Source: Xenorhabdus doucetiae (GTDB taxonomy: Bacteria; Pseudomonadota; Gammaproteobacteria; Enterobacterales; Enterobacteriaceae). From it: a stretch of DNA of 64,000 nt. Shown in pieces: positions 24,784-33,752 of the stretch. The notes beneath the pieces were generated by a model. The model made no database searches. It was given only the letters and a program-made list of their open reading frames with translations, and was not told where the DNA came from. The number at the start of each line of letters is the position of its first letter. Position 1 is the first letter of the stretch. Location of the stretch: assembly GCF_000968195.1 (NCBI RefSeq), contig NZ_FO704550.1, forward strand, positions 868,001 to 932,000. The letters run 5' to 3'. A program made the position numbers and the translations under genes.

Positions 24784-26094
24784 ATGAAATTCCCGGGTAA
24801 ACGTAAATCTAAACACTATTTTCCTGTCAGTTTAAGAGATCCTCTGCTCCAACCCATCAAAGAGATGATGGATACCGAAAATAACCGAGCCTACATTGTT
24901 GGTATTGACCAAACGCTGGTTGATATCGAAGCCAAAGTTGATGAAGATTTTATTCAACGTTATCACCTGAGTCAGGGACACTCCTTAGTCATTGAAGATG
25001 ATGTCGCTGAGGCTCTCTACAAAGAGCTGACAGACAAAAATCTTATCAGCCATGAATTTGCGGGTGGCACTATCGGCAATACCTTGCACAATTATTCTGT
25101 TCTGGCTGACGATAAATCCGTCCTGCTTGGTGCCATGTGTAATAACATCCAAATAGGCAGTTATGCGTATTGTTATCTTTGCAATACATCCAGCCGCATG
25201 GATTTAAACCATCTTCAAGGCGTTGATGGGCCTATTGGCCGCTGTTTTACCTTAGTGACGGAAAATGGTGAAAGAACATTTGCTATCAGTCCGGGTTTAA
25301 TGAATCAGCTTCGCCCAGAGAATATTCCTGAACACATTATTGCAGAAGCGTCAGCTTTGGTGATCACCGCTTATCTGGTGCGTTGTAAACCGGGTGAGCC
25401 GATGCCGGAAGCGACGATGAAAGCTATTGAGTATGCGAAGAAGCATAATGTACCGGTTGTATTGACGTTGGGAACAAAATACGTCATTGCGGATGATCCG
25501 CAGTGGTGGCGCGATTTTCTGGCTGAAAATATTTCTGTTGTTGCAATGAATGAAGATGAAGCGTGTGAATTGACCGGTTTCAGTGATCCTTTATTAGCGG
25601 CTGACATGGCGCTAAATTGGGTGGATTTGGTGTTGTGTACCGCCGGTCCTGCGGGTTTGTATATGGCGGGTTACTCTGAGGAGGAGCACAAACGTCAAAC
25701 GTCGCATCCTTTGCTGCCCGGTGCGATTGCAGAATTTAACCGTTATGAATTCAGTCGGGCGATGCGCAAGGTGGATTGCCAAAATCCGATGCGGGTCTAT
25801 TCCCATATTGAGCCTTATATGGGAGGACCTGAAAAAATCATGAATACCAATGGTGCCGGCGATGGTGCATTATCTGCATTGCTGCATGATATCACGGCCA
25901 ACAGCTATCATCGCATGAATGTGCCGAACTCCAGTAAACATATGCGCTCTTACTTGACCTACTCTTCTTTGGCTCAGGTATGCAAGTACGCCAACCGAGT
26001 GAGTTATCAGGTATTGAGCCAGCATTCCCCACGTTTAACCCGCGGGTTGCCGGAGAAAGAAGACAGTCTGGAAGAGTCTTACTGGGAACGTTGA
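24784..26094 (+). CDS. gsk: Inosine-guanosine kinase
   Basis: A 436-residue PfkB/ribokinase-family enzyme that phosphorylates guanosine and inosine for purine salvage. MKFPGKRKSKHYFPV starts the protein as in E. coli Gsk (434 aa). The glycine motif FAGGTIGNT and the catalytic PfkB motif NTNGAGDGAL (with the base Asp) are present. It has its own transcription unit behind the wzz terminator. Confidence 0.97.
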   Translation: MKFPGKRKSKHYFPVSLRDPLLQPIKEMMDTENNRAYIVGIDQTLVDIEAKVDEDFIQRYHLSQGHSLVIEDDVAEALYKELTDKNLISHEFAGGTIGNTLHNYSVLADDKSVLLGAMCNNIQIGSYAYCYLCNTSSRMDLNHLQGVDGPIGRCFTLVTENGERTFAISPGLMNQLRPENIPEHIIAEASALVITAYLVRCKPGEPMPEATMKAIEYAKKHNVPVVLTLGTKYVIADDPQWWRDFLAENISVVAMNEDEACELTGFSDPLLAADMALNWVDLVLCTAGPAGLYMAGYSEEEHKRQTSHPLLPGAIAEFNRYEFSRAMRKVDCQNPMRVYSHIEPYMGGPEKIMNTNGAGDGALSALLHDITANSYHRMNVPNSSKHMRSYLTYSSLAQVCKYANRVSYQVLSQHSPRLTRGLPEKEDSLEESYWER

Positions 26095-26140
26095 TTCTGG
26101 TGGCCTGACATATCGTCTTCACTGTGTTATTGGCGTGACT

Positions 26141-26169
26141 GGAATATCCCCGCGTGATGGGGATATTCC
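26141..26169. terminator. Palindrome between convergent gsk and ybaL
   Basis: A perfect 11-bp stem (GGAATATCCCC/GGGGATATTCC) and 7-nt loop midway between two gene ends. It lacks a T-tract but is placed as a bidirectional terminator. Confidence 0.6.
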
Positions 26170-26181
26170 TCAATTCGCAAA

Positions 26182-27900
26182 TTAGGTTGCTGATGGCGTT
26201 GCGGGTGAATGCAAGGCTGGTGGCTCCACTGGGCAGCCCGCTTCATATTCTTCTGGCAGTGCCTCAGCCATTGCCCGCGCTATTTCATGCTCGCCAATGA
26301 TAATGTGGTCAGTGCCACGCTCGGTAATGTAAGTGACCTCATCATCATAATGGGCGCGGACAATAATGCTGATATCTGGCCTGATTTCTCTGGCATTCGC
26401 AACAATCTCACCGGCTTCATAACCATTGGGGATGGTCAGGAATAACGTGCAGGCACAATCGAGCCGTGCCAGGGCCATGATCTCTTTATTGGCGGCATTG
26501 CCCATGATTGCACTGATGCCCATTTCACCTAACTCTTCAAATCTGGCGCGGGTATCTTCAATAACCACGACGGGAAAGTGCTTTTCTTGTAAACGCTGGC
26601 AAAGCTGATGACCTACCCGACCATAACCCACTACAATCGCATGACCACAAATATCAACCGGGATCTGGGTTTCTTCTTCCAGTGTTTCTTCGAGTAATTG
26701 TTCTTCAATGGTTTCTGTTTTTTCCAAATAGCGATCCAGCAAGCTGAATAGAACAGGATTCAACATAATGGAAATAATGGCACCCGCTAATACAAGGTTA
26801 CGGGCTTCGCCATCCAAGAATCCCAGCGTGACGCCAAGCCCGGCGAGGATAAAGGCAAACTCACCAATTTGGGCGAGGCTGGCAGAGATAGTCAGGGCGG
26901 TACGCCGTGAATGCCCAAACATTCTGACCAGTAGCATGGCAGCCAGTGACTTGCCAATGATAATAATGACCAGCGTGCCCAAAATAGCCAGAGGCTGTTG
27001 CAGCAGAACCATCGGGTCAAACAGCATGCCAACGGAAACAAAGAAAAGAACGGCGAAAGCATCCCTTAACGGCAGAGTATCTTGTGCTGCCCGATGACTC
27101 AATTCTGACTCGTTCAGGACCATACCCGCGAAGAATGCCCCAAGGGCAAATGAAGCATCAAAGAGTGTCACTGCACCATAAGCAACACCCAATGCAATGG
27201 CAAGGACAGCCAGCGTGAATAATTCACGGGAGCCTGTCCCGGCGGTTTTCGCCAGTAACCAAGGAATGACACGTCGGCCGACGAAAATCATCAATAAAAT
27301 AAAAGCAATGACTTTGCCGACGGTGAGAGATATCTTGAGCAGCAATTGACCCATGTTGGCATTGTGGCTGTCCATAATTCCTGCCGCCGCCGGGAGTAAT
27401 ACCAACGTCAGCACCATAGCCAGATCTTCAACAATTAACCAACCAATGGCAATTTGCCCCCTTTGACTATCAACCAGTTGCCGCTCTTCCAATGCCCTGA
27501 GCAATACCACCGTGCTGGCGGTGGACAGACACAGGCCAAATACAATGCCGCTGCCTAATCCCCAACCGAGCAGCATTGATAATCCGGCACCCAATAAAGT
27601 CGCGACGGCAATTTGGGCGATAGCACCGGGAATGGCAATGGATTTGACGGCTAACAAATCTTTAAGTGAAAAATGCAGACCGACACCAAACATCAGTAAA
27701 ATCACGCCAATTTCTGAAAGTTCTGGAGCTAACGATGTATCGGCAACGAAGCCAGGGGTAAAGGGGCCTGCTAGTACACCTGCGACAAGGTATCCTACCA
27801 GAGGGGAGATTTTCAGACGCTGTGCAAGCATGCCAAGCAGATAGGCAAGAACAAAACCACCAACAATGGTCGTGATAAGAGGTGTCGAGTGCTCCATCAA
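26182..27900 (-). CDS. ybaL: CPA2-family cation/proton antiporter YbaL
   Basis: A 572-residue inner-membrane transporter related to KefB/KefC. About 12 membrane helices fill residues 1-385 (SPLVGYLVAGVLAGPFTPGF, LPLRDAFAVLFFVSVGMLFDP). A cytoplasmic RCK/TrkA-N nucleotide-binding domain starts near 415 with HAIVVGYGRVGHQL. The family predicts K+ or Na+/H+ exchange, with substrate not proven for YbaL. The C-terminal extension is rich in Pro and differs from E. coli (558 aa). Divergent genes and position match E. coli. Confidence 0.95.
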   Translation of the reverse strand: MMEHSTPLITTIVGGFVLAYLLGMLAQRLKISPLVGYLVAGVLAGPFTPGFVADTSLAPELSEIGVILLMFGVGLHFSLKDLLAVKSIAIPGAIAQIAVATLLGAGLSMLLGWGLGSGIVFGLCLSTASTVVLLRALEERQLVDSQRGQIAIGWLIVEDLAMVLTLVLLPAAAGIMDSHNANMGQLLLKISLTVGKVIAFILLMIFVGRRVIPWLLAKTAGTGSRELFTLAVLAIALGVAYGAVTLFDASFALGAFFAGMVLNESELSHRAAQDTLPLRDAFAVLFFVSVGMLFDPMVLLQQPLAILGTLVIIIIGKSLAAMLLVRMFGHSRRTALTISASLAQIGEFAFILAGLGVTLGFLDGEARNLVLAGAIISIMLNPVLFSLLDRYLEKTETIEEQLLEETLEEETQIPVDICGHAIVVGYGRVGHQLCQRLQEKHFPVVVIEDTRARFEELGEMGISAIMGNAANKEIMALARLDCACTLFLTIPNGYEAGEIVANAREIRPDISIIVRAHYDDEVTYITERGTDHIIIGEHEIARAMAEALPEEYEAGCPVEPPALHSPATPSAT

Positions 27901-28136
27901 GGCTCCTTCTGGGTAGCGAATAGCATAAATTGTATGGTTAGGTGAGGTAATAATCTATTTTATAAATAATTAAAGATGAGATTACAAAAAAATATATTGA
28001 GTGGTAAAAAAGAGAATAATCTACATAAATACTATTTTAATGTAATTTTATGTAGATTTTGCCATTATTTACGCAGGTTTACAAAGAGAAATAGCGTAAT
28101 AATTACGGTGACTATTCTGATGTTTTCTTGGTGTTT

Positions 28137-29354
28137 TTATGCGTTTTTTTCTATATTTGGCAAGAACAGCGTAAAAAAACCAAGAAGTGGCAGAAAGGCG
28201 CAAATTTTGTAAACCAATTCTATGCTGGTCTTATCTGCGACATAGCCAAGTACGGCAGCCCCAATACCCCCCATACCAAAGGCCAGACCAAAGAACAAAC
28301 CTGCAACCATGCCTGTTTTGCCGGGAATAAGCTCTTGGGCATAGACTAAAATAGCCGAAAAGGCAGAGGCCAATATTACGCCAATAATGACGGTGAGTAT
28401 GCTGGTCCAGAATAAAGAGACATAAGGTAACATCAGGGTAAAAGGCGCAACGCCAAGAATGGAAACCCAAATAACGTATTTCCGGCCTATCTTATCCCCC
28501 ACCGGCCCGCCAATCAGGGTACCTGCCGCGACGGAAAACAAAAAGAGAAATAGATGGATCTGGGCGCTTTGCACTGACACGTCAAATTTCTGTATCAGGT
28601 AGAAAGTATAGTAGCTACTGATACTGGTCAGGTAAAAATATTTGGAGAAAATCAGCAACAGAAGAATAGCAAATGAATTGATGACGGTTTTTCTGGGCAG
28701 GTTTGGCAGAGAAGCGGTTTTAGCCGACAGCGGCGTTATGGCCCGATGTTGCATCTTATACCACTGGCTGACTTGCAAGAGAATGACGATAGCCAATAGT
28801 GCAGCCAGAGAAAACCATCCAATATTTCCTTTGCCGTAAGGCGCAATGAAAATCGCTGCTAACAGTGGGCCGAGTGAGCTGCCTAAATTTCCCCCTACCT
28901 GAAATAAAGATTGTGCCAATCCATGACGCCCGCCTGAAGCCATGCGTGCGACGCGTGATGATTCCGGATGAAAAACCGATGAACCCGTCCCCACAAGCGC
29001 GGCGGCCATTAATATGACAGAAAAACTCTCAGCATAAGCTAATAGCAATAAACCCGATAAGGTAAATCCCATGCCGACAGGCAGTGAATAGGGCTGCGGA
29101 TGTTTATCGGTATACAAACCGATAAGGGGCTGCAACAGGGATGCGGTGACCTGATAAGTCAGTGTTATCATGCCAACCTGAATAAAACTGAGGGTAAATT
29201 CAGATTGCAGCAGTGGATAAATCGCCAGAATCAACGACTGAATCATATCGTTCAGCATATGGGATAAGCTGATAGCACCGAGAATGGAAAAAACGGTCCG
29301 ATGGTTTTTTGTTGATGATGTTGGCAAAGGGACGGTTTGACTTTTTTCACTCAT
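28137..29354 (-). CDS. fsr: MFS exporter Fsr (fosmidomycin resistance)
   Basis: A 405-residue major-facilitator protein with 12 predicted helices. The sequence LGAISLSHMLNDMIQSLILAIYPLLQ, GTGSSVFHPESSRVARMASGGRHG and GGNLGSSLGPLLAA match Fsr, which in E. coli confers fosmidomycin resistance when overproduced. ATG at 29354 is chosen by homology; a GTG three codons upstream is possible. Lies between ybaL and ushA as in E. coli. Confidence 0.94.
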   Translation of the reverse strand: MSEKSQTVPLPTSSTKNHRTVFSILGAISLSHMLNDMIQSLILAIYPLLQSEFTLSFIQVGMITLTYQVTASLLQPLIGLYTDKHPQPYSLPVGMGFTLSGLLLLAYAESFSVILMAAALVGTGSSVFHPESSRVARMASGGRHGLAQSLFQVGGNLGSSLGPLLAAIFIAPYGKGNIGWFSLAALLAIVILLQVSQWYKMQHRAITPLSAKTASLPNLPRKTVINSFAILLLLIFSKYFYLTSISSYYTFYLIQKFDVSVQSAQIHLFLFLFSVAAGTLIGGPVGDKIGRKYVIWVSILGVAPFTLMLPYVSLFWTSILTVIIGVILASAFSAILVYAQELIPGKTGMVAGLFFGLAFGMGGIGAAVLGYVADKTSIELVYKICAFLPLLGFFTLFLPNIEKNA

Positions 29355-29630
29355 TCTTTTCACTCACAGTTATTCGCTTATCAAGGTTATTATCAGCATA
29401 GTTTGTCGAGGTAAAAATTTTGTCGATTTGTTGAATTTCTGTTTAATTTTCACACCATAATACATCTTAGATAATTAACAAAACGTTTATTGATATCTAT
29501 ATAATTTGACCGCAACCTCAAAAAGGTCAGAGAAGGTATTATTTAATGACACAACGCTATAATCCTGCTCGGCAAAATGTCGCATCCCTGTCATATAACC
29601 ATAGAATTTTAAATAACATGGAGATACCCC

Positions 29631-31289
29631 ATGAAATTATCGTTTAAAGCGTCAGTCTGTGCCTTGGCTGTTTCGCTGTCACTGGCACCGTTAATTGCCA
29701 ACGCTTGGGAAAAAGATAAAACCTATGACATTACAATCCTGCATACTAACGATCATCACGGCCACTTCTGGCATAACGATCAGGGTGAGTATGGTTTAGC
29801 CGCCCAAAAAACCGTCGTCGATGCCATTCGTCAGGAGGTGGCTAAGAAAGGAGGGAGCGTATTGTTATTGTCGGGGGGTGACATTAACACCGGCGTACCA
29901 GAGTCAGATATGCAGGATGCTGAACCCGATTTTAAGGGGATGAACCTTGTAGGGTATGACGCAATGGCATTGGGGAACCATGAATTTGATAAGCCTTTAA
30001 ATGTATTGCACCAGCAACAAAAATGGGCGAATTTTCCGTTTCTATCGGCCAATATTTATCAAACCAGTACCGGCAAGCGTTTATTTAAACCCTATGCCAT
30101 TTTTGATGAGCAAGGCGTGAAAATCGCTGTACTTGGGCTGACAACGGATGACACAGCGAAAGTCGGGAATCCTGCGAATTTCCCGGATGTTGAATTTCGC
30201 CTTCCTGCCGAAGAAGCCAAAAAAGTGATTGAAGATCTGAAAAAGCATGAAAAGCCGGATGTGATCATTGCAGCAACGCATATGGGGCACTATGACGATG
30301 GTCACCACGGATCGAATGCGCCGGGAGATGTTGAAATGGCACGCAGTTTGCCTGCGGGTTATTTGAATATGATTGTCGGTGGTCATTCACAAGATCCGGT
30401 CTGTATGTCGGCGGAGAATAAAAACTATAAACAAGTGGATTATGTTCCGGGGACACCTTGTTCTCCCGATCGCCAAAATGGGACATGGATTGTGCAAGCC
30501 CATGAATGGGGTAAATATGTCGGCCGTGCTGATTTTCAATTCCGTAATGGTGAATTCAAGCTGGTTCATTATCAATTGATCCCGATTAACCTAAAGAAAA
30601 AAGTAACAAAAGAAGATGGCAGCACGGCGCGTGTTTACTATACGCACGAAATTCAGCAAAACCCTGAAGTGCTAAAACTGCTGACACCTTATCAGGACAA
30701 GGGCAGTAAGATACTGAATGTGAAAGTCGGTTCGGTAGATAACAAATTAGAAGGTGATCGCAGCAAAGTTCGTTTCGTTCAAACGAATATGGCACATCTT
30801 GTATTGGCAGCCCAAATGGAACGGACAAATGCCGATTTTGCCGTGATGAGCGGTGGTGGAATTCGTGACTCAATTGAAGCCGGGGATATTACGTACAAAG
30901 ATGTCCTGAAAGTTCATCCATTTGCCAACCAACTGGTTTATGTGGACTTCAAAGGTAGCGAAGTTTTGTCATATTTGACGGCTATTGCCAATATGGAACC
31001 GGATTCTGGCGCTTACGGACAGTTCTATAATGTGAGTTTTGTGAAGGATGGTAAGAGTATCAGTGACGTAAAAATTGGTGGTAAGTCATTGGACCCAAAT
31101 AAGACTTATCGTATGGCGACGTTAAACTTCAACGCAATTGGCGGAGATGGTTATCCACGAGTTGATAATTTGCCGGGTTACGTTGATACCGGGTTCGTTG
31201 ATGCGGAAGTATTGAAAGGATATATTGAAAAACATTCTCCACTGAAAGCCGCTGATTATGATCCGAAAGGTGAAATTTCACATAAATAA
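29631..31289 (+). CDS. ushA: Periplasmic UDP-sugar hydrolase / 5'-nucleotidase UshA
   Basis: A 552-residue periplasmic enzyme that dephosphorylates nucleotides and splits UDP-sugars, feeding nucleoside and sugar salvage. The signal peptide ends at residue 25 (IANA). The dinuclear metal site shows D41 and H43 in LHTNDHHGH, GGDINTG, GNHEFD and the later GGHSQDP motif. The C-terminal substrate domain carries GGGIRDSIEAGDIT and NFNAIGGDGYP. The length is that of the E. coli enzyme (550 aa). Confidence 0.97.
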   Translation: MKLSFKASVCALAVSLSLAPLIANAWEKDKTYDITILHTNDHHGHFWHNDQGEYGLAAQKTVVDAIRQEVAKKGGSVLLLSGGDINTGVPESDMQDAEPDFKGMNLVGYDAMALGNHEFDKPLNVLHQQQKWANFPFLSANIYQTSTGKRLFKPYAIFDEQGVKIAVLGLTTDDTAKVGNPANFPDVEFRLPAEEAKKVIEDLKKHEKPDVIIAATHMGHYDDGHHGSNAPGDVEMARSLPAGYLNMIVGGHSQDPVCMSAENKNYKQVDYVPGTPCSPDRQNGTWIVQAHEWGKYVGRADFQFRNGEFKLVHYQLIPINLKKKVTKEDGSTARVYYTHEIQQNPEVLKLLTPYQDKGSKILNVKVGSVDNKLEGDRSKVRFVQTNMAHLVLAAQMERTNADFAVMSGGGIRDSIEAGDITYKDVLKVHPFANQLVYVDFKGSEVLSYLTAIANMEPDSGAYGQFYNVSFVKDGKSISDVKIGGKSLDPNKTYRMATLNFNAIGGDGYPRVDNLPGYVDTGFVDAEVLKGYIEKHSPLKAADYDPKGEISHK

Positions 31290-31299
31290 TAACGACAGA

Positions 31300-31396
31300 T
31301 TAAATAGCGTTTCAAAATGATAGGAGTAAATCTTGTCCCGCGTGGCGCGCGGGACAAGATTGCAAGCTCTCACTATGATGAAAATCTATTTAATAG
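31300..31396 (+). repeat. Dispersed palindromic repeat, copy 2
   Basis: A 97-bp imperfect palindrome. The ends ATTAAATAG and CTATTTAAT, and the core CTTGTCCCGCG/CGCGCGGGACAAG, are self-complementary. It starts 10 bp after the ushA stop, so the folded RNA could also act as a 3' end structure for ushA. Full-length homology to copies 1 and 3. Confidence 0.85.
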
Positions 31397-31512
31397 CTTA
31401 CGGTTAGTTATTTGCATAAAAAGACCTTCTGCAAAACAGAGGGTCTTTTGCTTACTAAAGGTAAGGAGTGATGTGTATAATCTAAATAGGATGGTTGAAA
31501 CTGAATAATAAT

Positions 31513-32049
31513 CTAATGATTAAATAACATAGTAATTAATGAAGGGTTGTCTCCTTTTGTTGGTAATTTCTCAAGTCCATTTTTCATATATAATGCTACA
31601 AGCTGGGGGTGATTTTCACATTCTAATGCAATAACTCTTCCTCCAATAAATGTCTTTGAAATATTAATGATATTCTTTGCATAAAAGAAAATATCTTTAA
31701 ATCTTACTGGGTTTTCACTTAATGAAAAGTTTTTAGCTATTTGGCCGATTAAGTAAACCTTTATAGTATTAGCATTTTTGCTGATACCATTAAATTTTTT
31801 TATTTTAGTTTTTGAAATGGTGAAATTATTTACTGATAACTCCTTAAAAGTTAATGAAAAATAAGCGAGAATTAAACCATTTTCATCAAGAATAAGATAA
31901 GTTCTGGTTACATCAGCTTGCTCAAATCTAATGGATTTAACATGTAGAAATGATTCTACATCGCGATTTATTGGACATGAGAAAGAAAGTAAATACTCTT
32001 TTGTTCGTTCATGACCAAAATCGGATAATATTTTCTTTAGCGTGAGAAT
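31513..32049 (-). CDS. GNAT-like acetyltransferase, candidate toxin with non-standard start
   Basis: An open minus-strand frame of 178 codons running to TAG at 31513. The C-terminal half is GNAT-like: IKVYLIGQIAKN, then IGGRVIALECENHPQLVALYMKNGL, where the region before ALYMKNGL corresponds to the acetyl-CoA-binding part and the late aromatic/Tyr position. No ATG, GTG or TTG occurs between the upstream in-frame stop and the conserved region; the plausible starts are ATT codons at 32049 or 32061, both inside the end of the upstream small gene. It overlaps that gene, suggesting coupled translation. Small gene plus GNAT is the layout of tRNA-acetylating toxin-antitoxin pairs. It may also be a 5'-damaged gene. 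Function is inferred from fold only. Confidence 0.55.
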   Translation of the reverse strand: MLTLKKILSDFGHERTKEYLLSFSCPINRDVESFLHVKSIRFEQADVTRTYLILDENGLILAYFSLTFKELSVNNFTISKTKIKKFNGISKNANTIKVYLIGQIAKNFSLSENPVRFKDIFFYAKNIINISKTFIGGRVIALECENHPQLVALYMKNGLEKLPTKGDNPSLITMLFNH

Positions 32050-32204
32050 TTTCGTCTTAATATCTCTATGGCCTCTTTCTGTTGTGCTTCAAAATCGATT
32101 TTTTCAAAGTTCTCCTTGGGCGGTCTTCTATTAGCCCTCCTAAGCATCTTAATGGCTTTGGGATCAGTGATAACAATTTGTCGGAAAAATGATGAGGTCG
32201 GCAT
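32037..32204 (-). CDS. Small basic protein, candidate antitoxin
   Basis: 55 residues, MPTSSFFRQIVITDPKAIK... ending EILRRKFSR, read from ATG at 32204. A strong AGAGGA ribosome site precedes it. It is basic and predicted mostly helical, with a terminal EAIEILRRKF helix. Its stop overlaps the start area of the GNAT-like frame in another register. Antitoxins upstream of GNAT toxins are often short proteins of this kind, although no DUF1778-type ribbon-helix-helix is recognised. Function not established; the gene-pair context is the main evidence. Confidence 0.55.
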   Translation of the reverse strand: MPTSSFFRQIVITDPKAIKMLRRANRRPPKENFEKIDFEAQQKEAIEILRRKFSR

Positions 32205-32298
32205 GTTATTCCTCTTTTATTTAAATCAGTTAATTGAAATAGTAAAAAATATGTTTTCCAGATGAGAAAAGTATATCGACATTATTGTTTATCACAAA

Positions 32299-32322
32299 GC
32301 CCTGTTTTAAATAAAACAGAGC
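32299..32322 (-). terminator. Stem-loop after ybaK
   Basis: On the minus strand GCTCTGTTTT pairs with AAAACAGGGC (one G-U) and runs into TTTG, 38 bp after the ybaK stop. Confidence 0.5.
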
Positions 32323-32359
32323 CAGCTCGAAAAAAATCAGCGGGAATTGCAAGCGATTT

Positions 32360-32836
32360 TCAAATTTTAGCAATATCAGCAAACGAACCGTTAAGTAGTT
32401 GGCATAAGTCTGTGGGGGATAATTCAATATCCAGTCCCCGTTTGCCGCCGGAAATGAAAAGGGTTGGTAACGTTTGCGCCTGACGATCAATCACGGTCGG
32501 CAGCCGTTTTTTCTGTCCCAGCGGGCTAATACCCCCGACTAAATAACCCGTTACCTTTTGTGCCAGTTGGGGATCGGCCATATCGGCTTTTTTGGCTTTA
32601 AAAACCCTGGCAACTTTTTTCAAATCGAGTTGCCCGGCAACAGGGGTAACAGCGACAGCCAGGTTTTTAGGATCGCCATTTAATGCAACCAGTAGTGTCT
32701 TAAAAACTTGGTTAGCATCTAAACCAAGTTTTTTAACCACTTCATCACCAAAATTATGCTCATTAACATCATGATCATAAGGGTGTAGTTTGAAGTTAAT
32801 TTTTTGCTTTTCCAGTAAGACAATAGCGGGAGTCAT
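32360..32836 (-). CDS. ybaK: Cys-tRNA(Pro) deacylase YbaK
   Basis: A 158-residue trans-editing enzyme that hydrolyses Cys-tRNA(Pro) made by error by ProRS. MTPAIVLLEKQKINF, NFGDEVVKKLGL, the catalytic-lysine region VFKTLLVALNGD, AVTPVAGQLDLKKVA and TGYLVGGISPLGQKKRLPT match E. coli YbaK. The start is set by homology; upstream in-frame codons lack family similarity. It is 40 bp downstream of ybaP and probably co-transcribed with it. Confidence 0.96.
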   Translation of the reverse strand: MTPAIVLLEKQKINFKLHPYDHDVNEHNFGDEVVKKLGLDANQVFKTLLVALNGDPKNLAVAVTPVAGQLDLKKVARVFKAKKADMADPQLAQKVTGYLVGGISPLGQKKRLPTVIDRQAQTLPTLFISGGKRGLDIELSPTDLCQLLNGSFADIAKI

Positions 32837-32876
32837 ATTTTTTCCTGTAACGATAAATATGTGATTATGCGTGTGG

Positions 32877-33689
32877 TTATGTGTATCGCTCTGCCAGCAT
32901 CTGGCGCAAATTGTTCTCACCGTGAAGATGTAAGGCACCTACAGCCACCAAATATTTTCCTGTCGGTAAGTGATGTAATTGCTCGCTCCACTGACGGTTG
33001 CGCTCTGTCATTAAGGTTTGATAAATCTCTTCGCAGAAAGTCATCGGCAGTACCTGATTTTGTTTCTCAGGTTGGTAATTCATCCACCAACTCATCATCG
33101 TTTGTAAAGCGCGGGCATTGGTATGCCAATGGGTGAGGGTATCTTCCAACAAAGCAATCCCGCCATTTGGCAGGTTGATGAGAAGGTTAATTTGTGCGGC
33201 AGTGCCTTCCAGCTCAATGATGGGTTTATTGATAGCTTTTGCACTGTTGAGTAATTGGCAATCGATACCATATTGAGGATGTAATCCCAAATACTGGGCT
33301 TGGGCAGCCTGTAATATCAATGCCACTTGCCACGATGGCAATGGATCCAGCAGCGTAACGGGATGTTGAATTTCCCGGCAATAATGCTGTAAACAGTCAA
33401 AATGTTCGGGAGATAAACGGTGTGACAGCGCAATCTGTTCAGGCAGTGCGTCGTTGAAAGGGGGATAAGCCTGAGTGATATCTGCCTCGACAATAAGTGC
33501 ATCAGCGTGTTCCAGTTGTTCCAGCAAGATTTCAGAAAGTGGGTACATATTTCTTGTACCCATATGAATACTGTCAACAATATGTAATGGTTTGTTTTTA
33601 CTTAAATTGATGTCGAAAGCCGGATAGGGGTAATGCCGTTGGGAGTTGAGTCCCAATAGGTTACTGAAATATGACAGTAATTTTCCCAT
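32877..33689 (-). CDS. ybaP: TraB/GumN-family protein YbaP
   Basis: A 270-residue protein of the TraB (GumN) family, thought to be metal-dependent and possibly proteolytic, by analogy with TIKI. The two family motifs GxxH (VDSIHMGTR) and the late GALHL (VAVGALHLHGENNL) are seen, along with YGIDCQLL and LEDTLTHWHTNAR shared with E. coli YbaP. The ATG at 33689 is preferred for its AGG ribosome site and alignment with MDLLY of E. coli; eight further residues are possible. Sits between copA and ybaK, all in one direction. Confidence 0.9.
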   Translation of the reverse strand: MGKLLSYFSNLLGLNSQRHYPYPAFDINLSKNKPLHIVDSIHMGTRNMYPLSEILLEQLEHADALIVEADITQAYPPFNDALPEQIALSHRLSPEHFDCLQHYCREIQHPVTLLDPLPSWQVALILQAAQAQYLGLHPQYGIDCQLLNSAKAINKPIIELEGTAAQINLLINLPNGGIALLEDTLTHWHTNARALQTMMSWWMNYQPEKQNQVLPMTFCEEIYQTLMTERNRQWSEQLHHLPTGKYLVAVGALHLHGENNLRQMLAERYT

Positions 33690-33752
33690 CTTGCCTGCTC
33701 CCATCGTTGGCATCTTGAAGTACGACGAGTATATAATTTTCCTGATGTGATG

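Noticed and set aside
27976..28212. 78-codon plus-strand frame between ybaL and fsr
   Set aside because: Composition follows AT-rich DNA, it runs into the 3' end of fsr on the other strand, it has no good ribosome site and no recognisable domain.
29546..29647. 33-codon frame upstream of and overlapping ushA
   Set aside because: Ribosome site is weak, the sequence is unremarkable, and overlap with the signal-peptide codons makes chance likely.
31317..31508. 63-codon frame starting in palindromic repeat copy 2
   Set aside because: Its start lies inside the repeat, and the sequence looks like translated repeat plus intergenic DNA.
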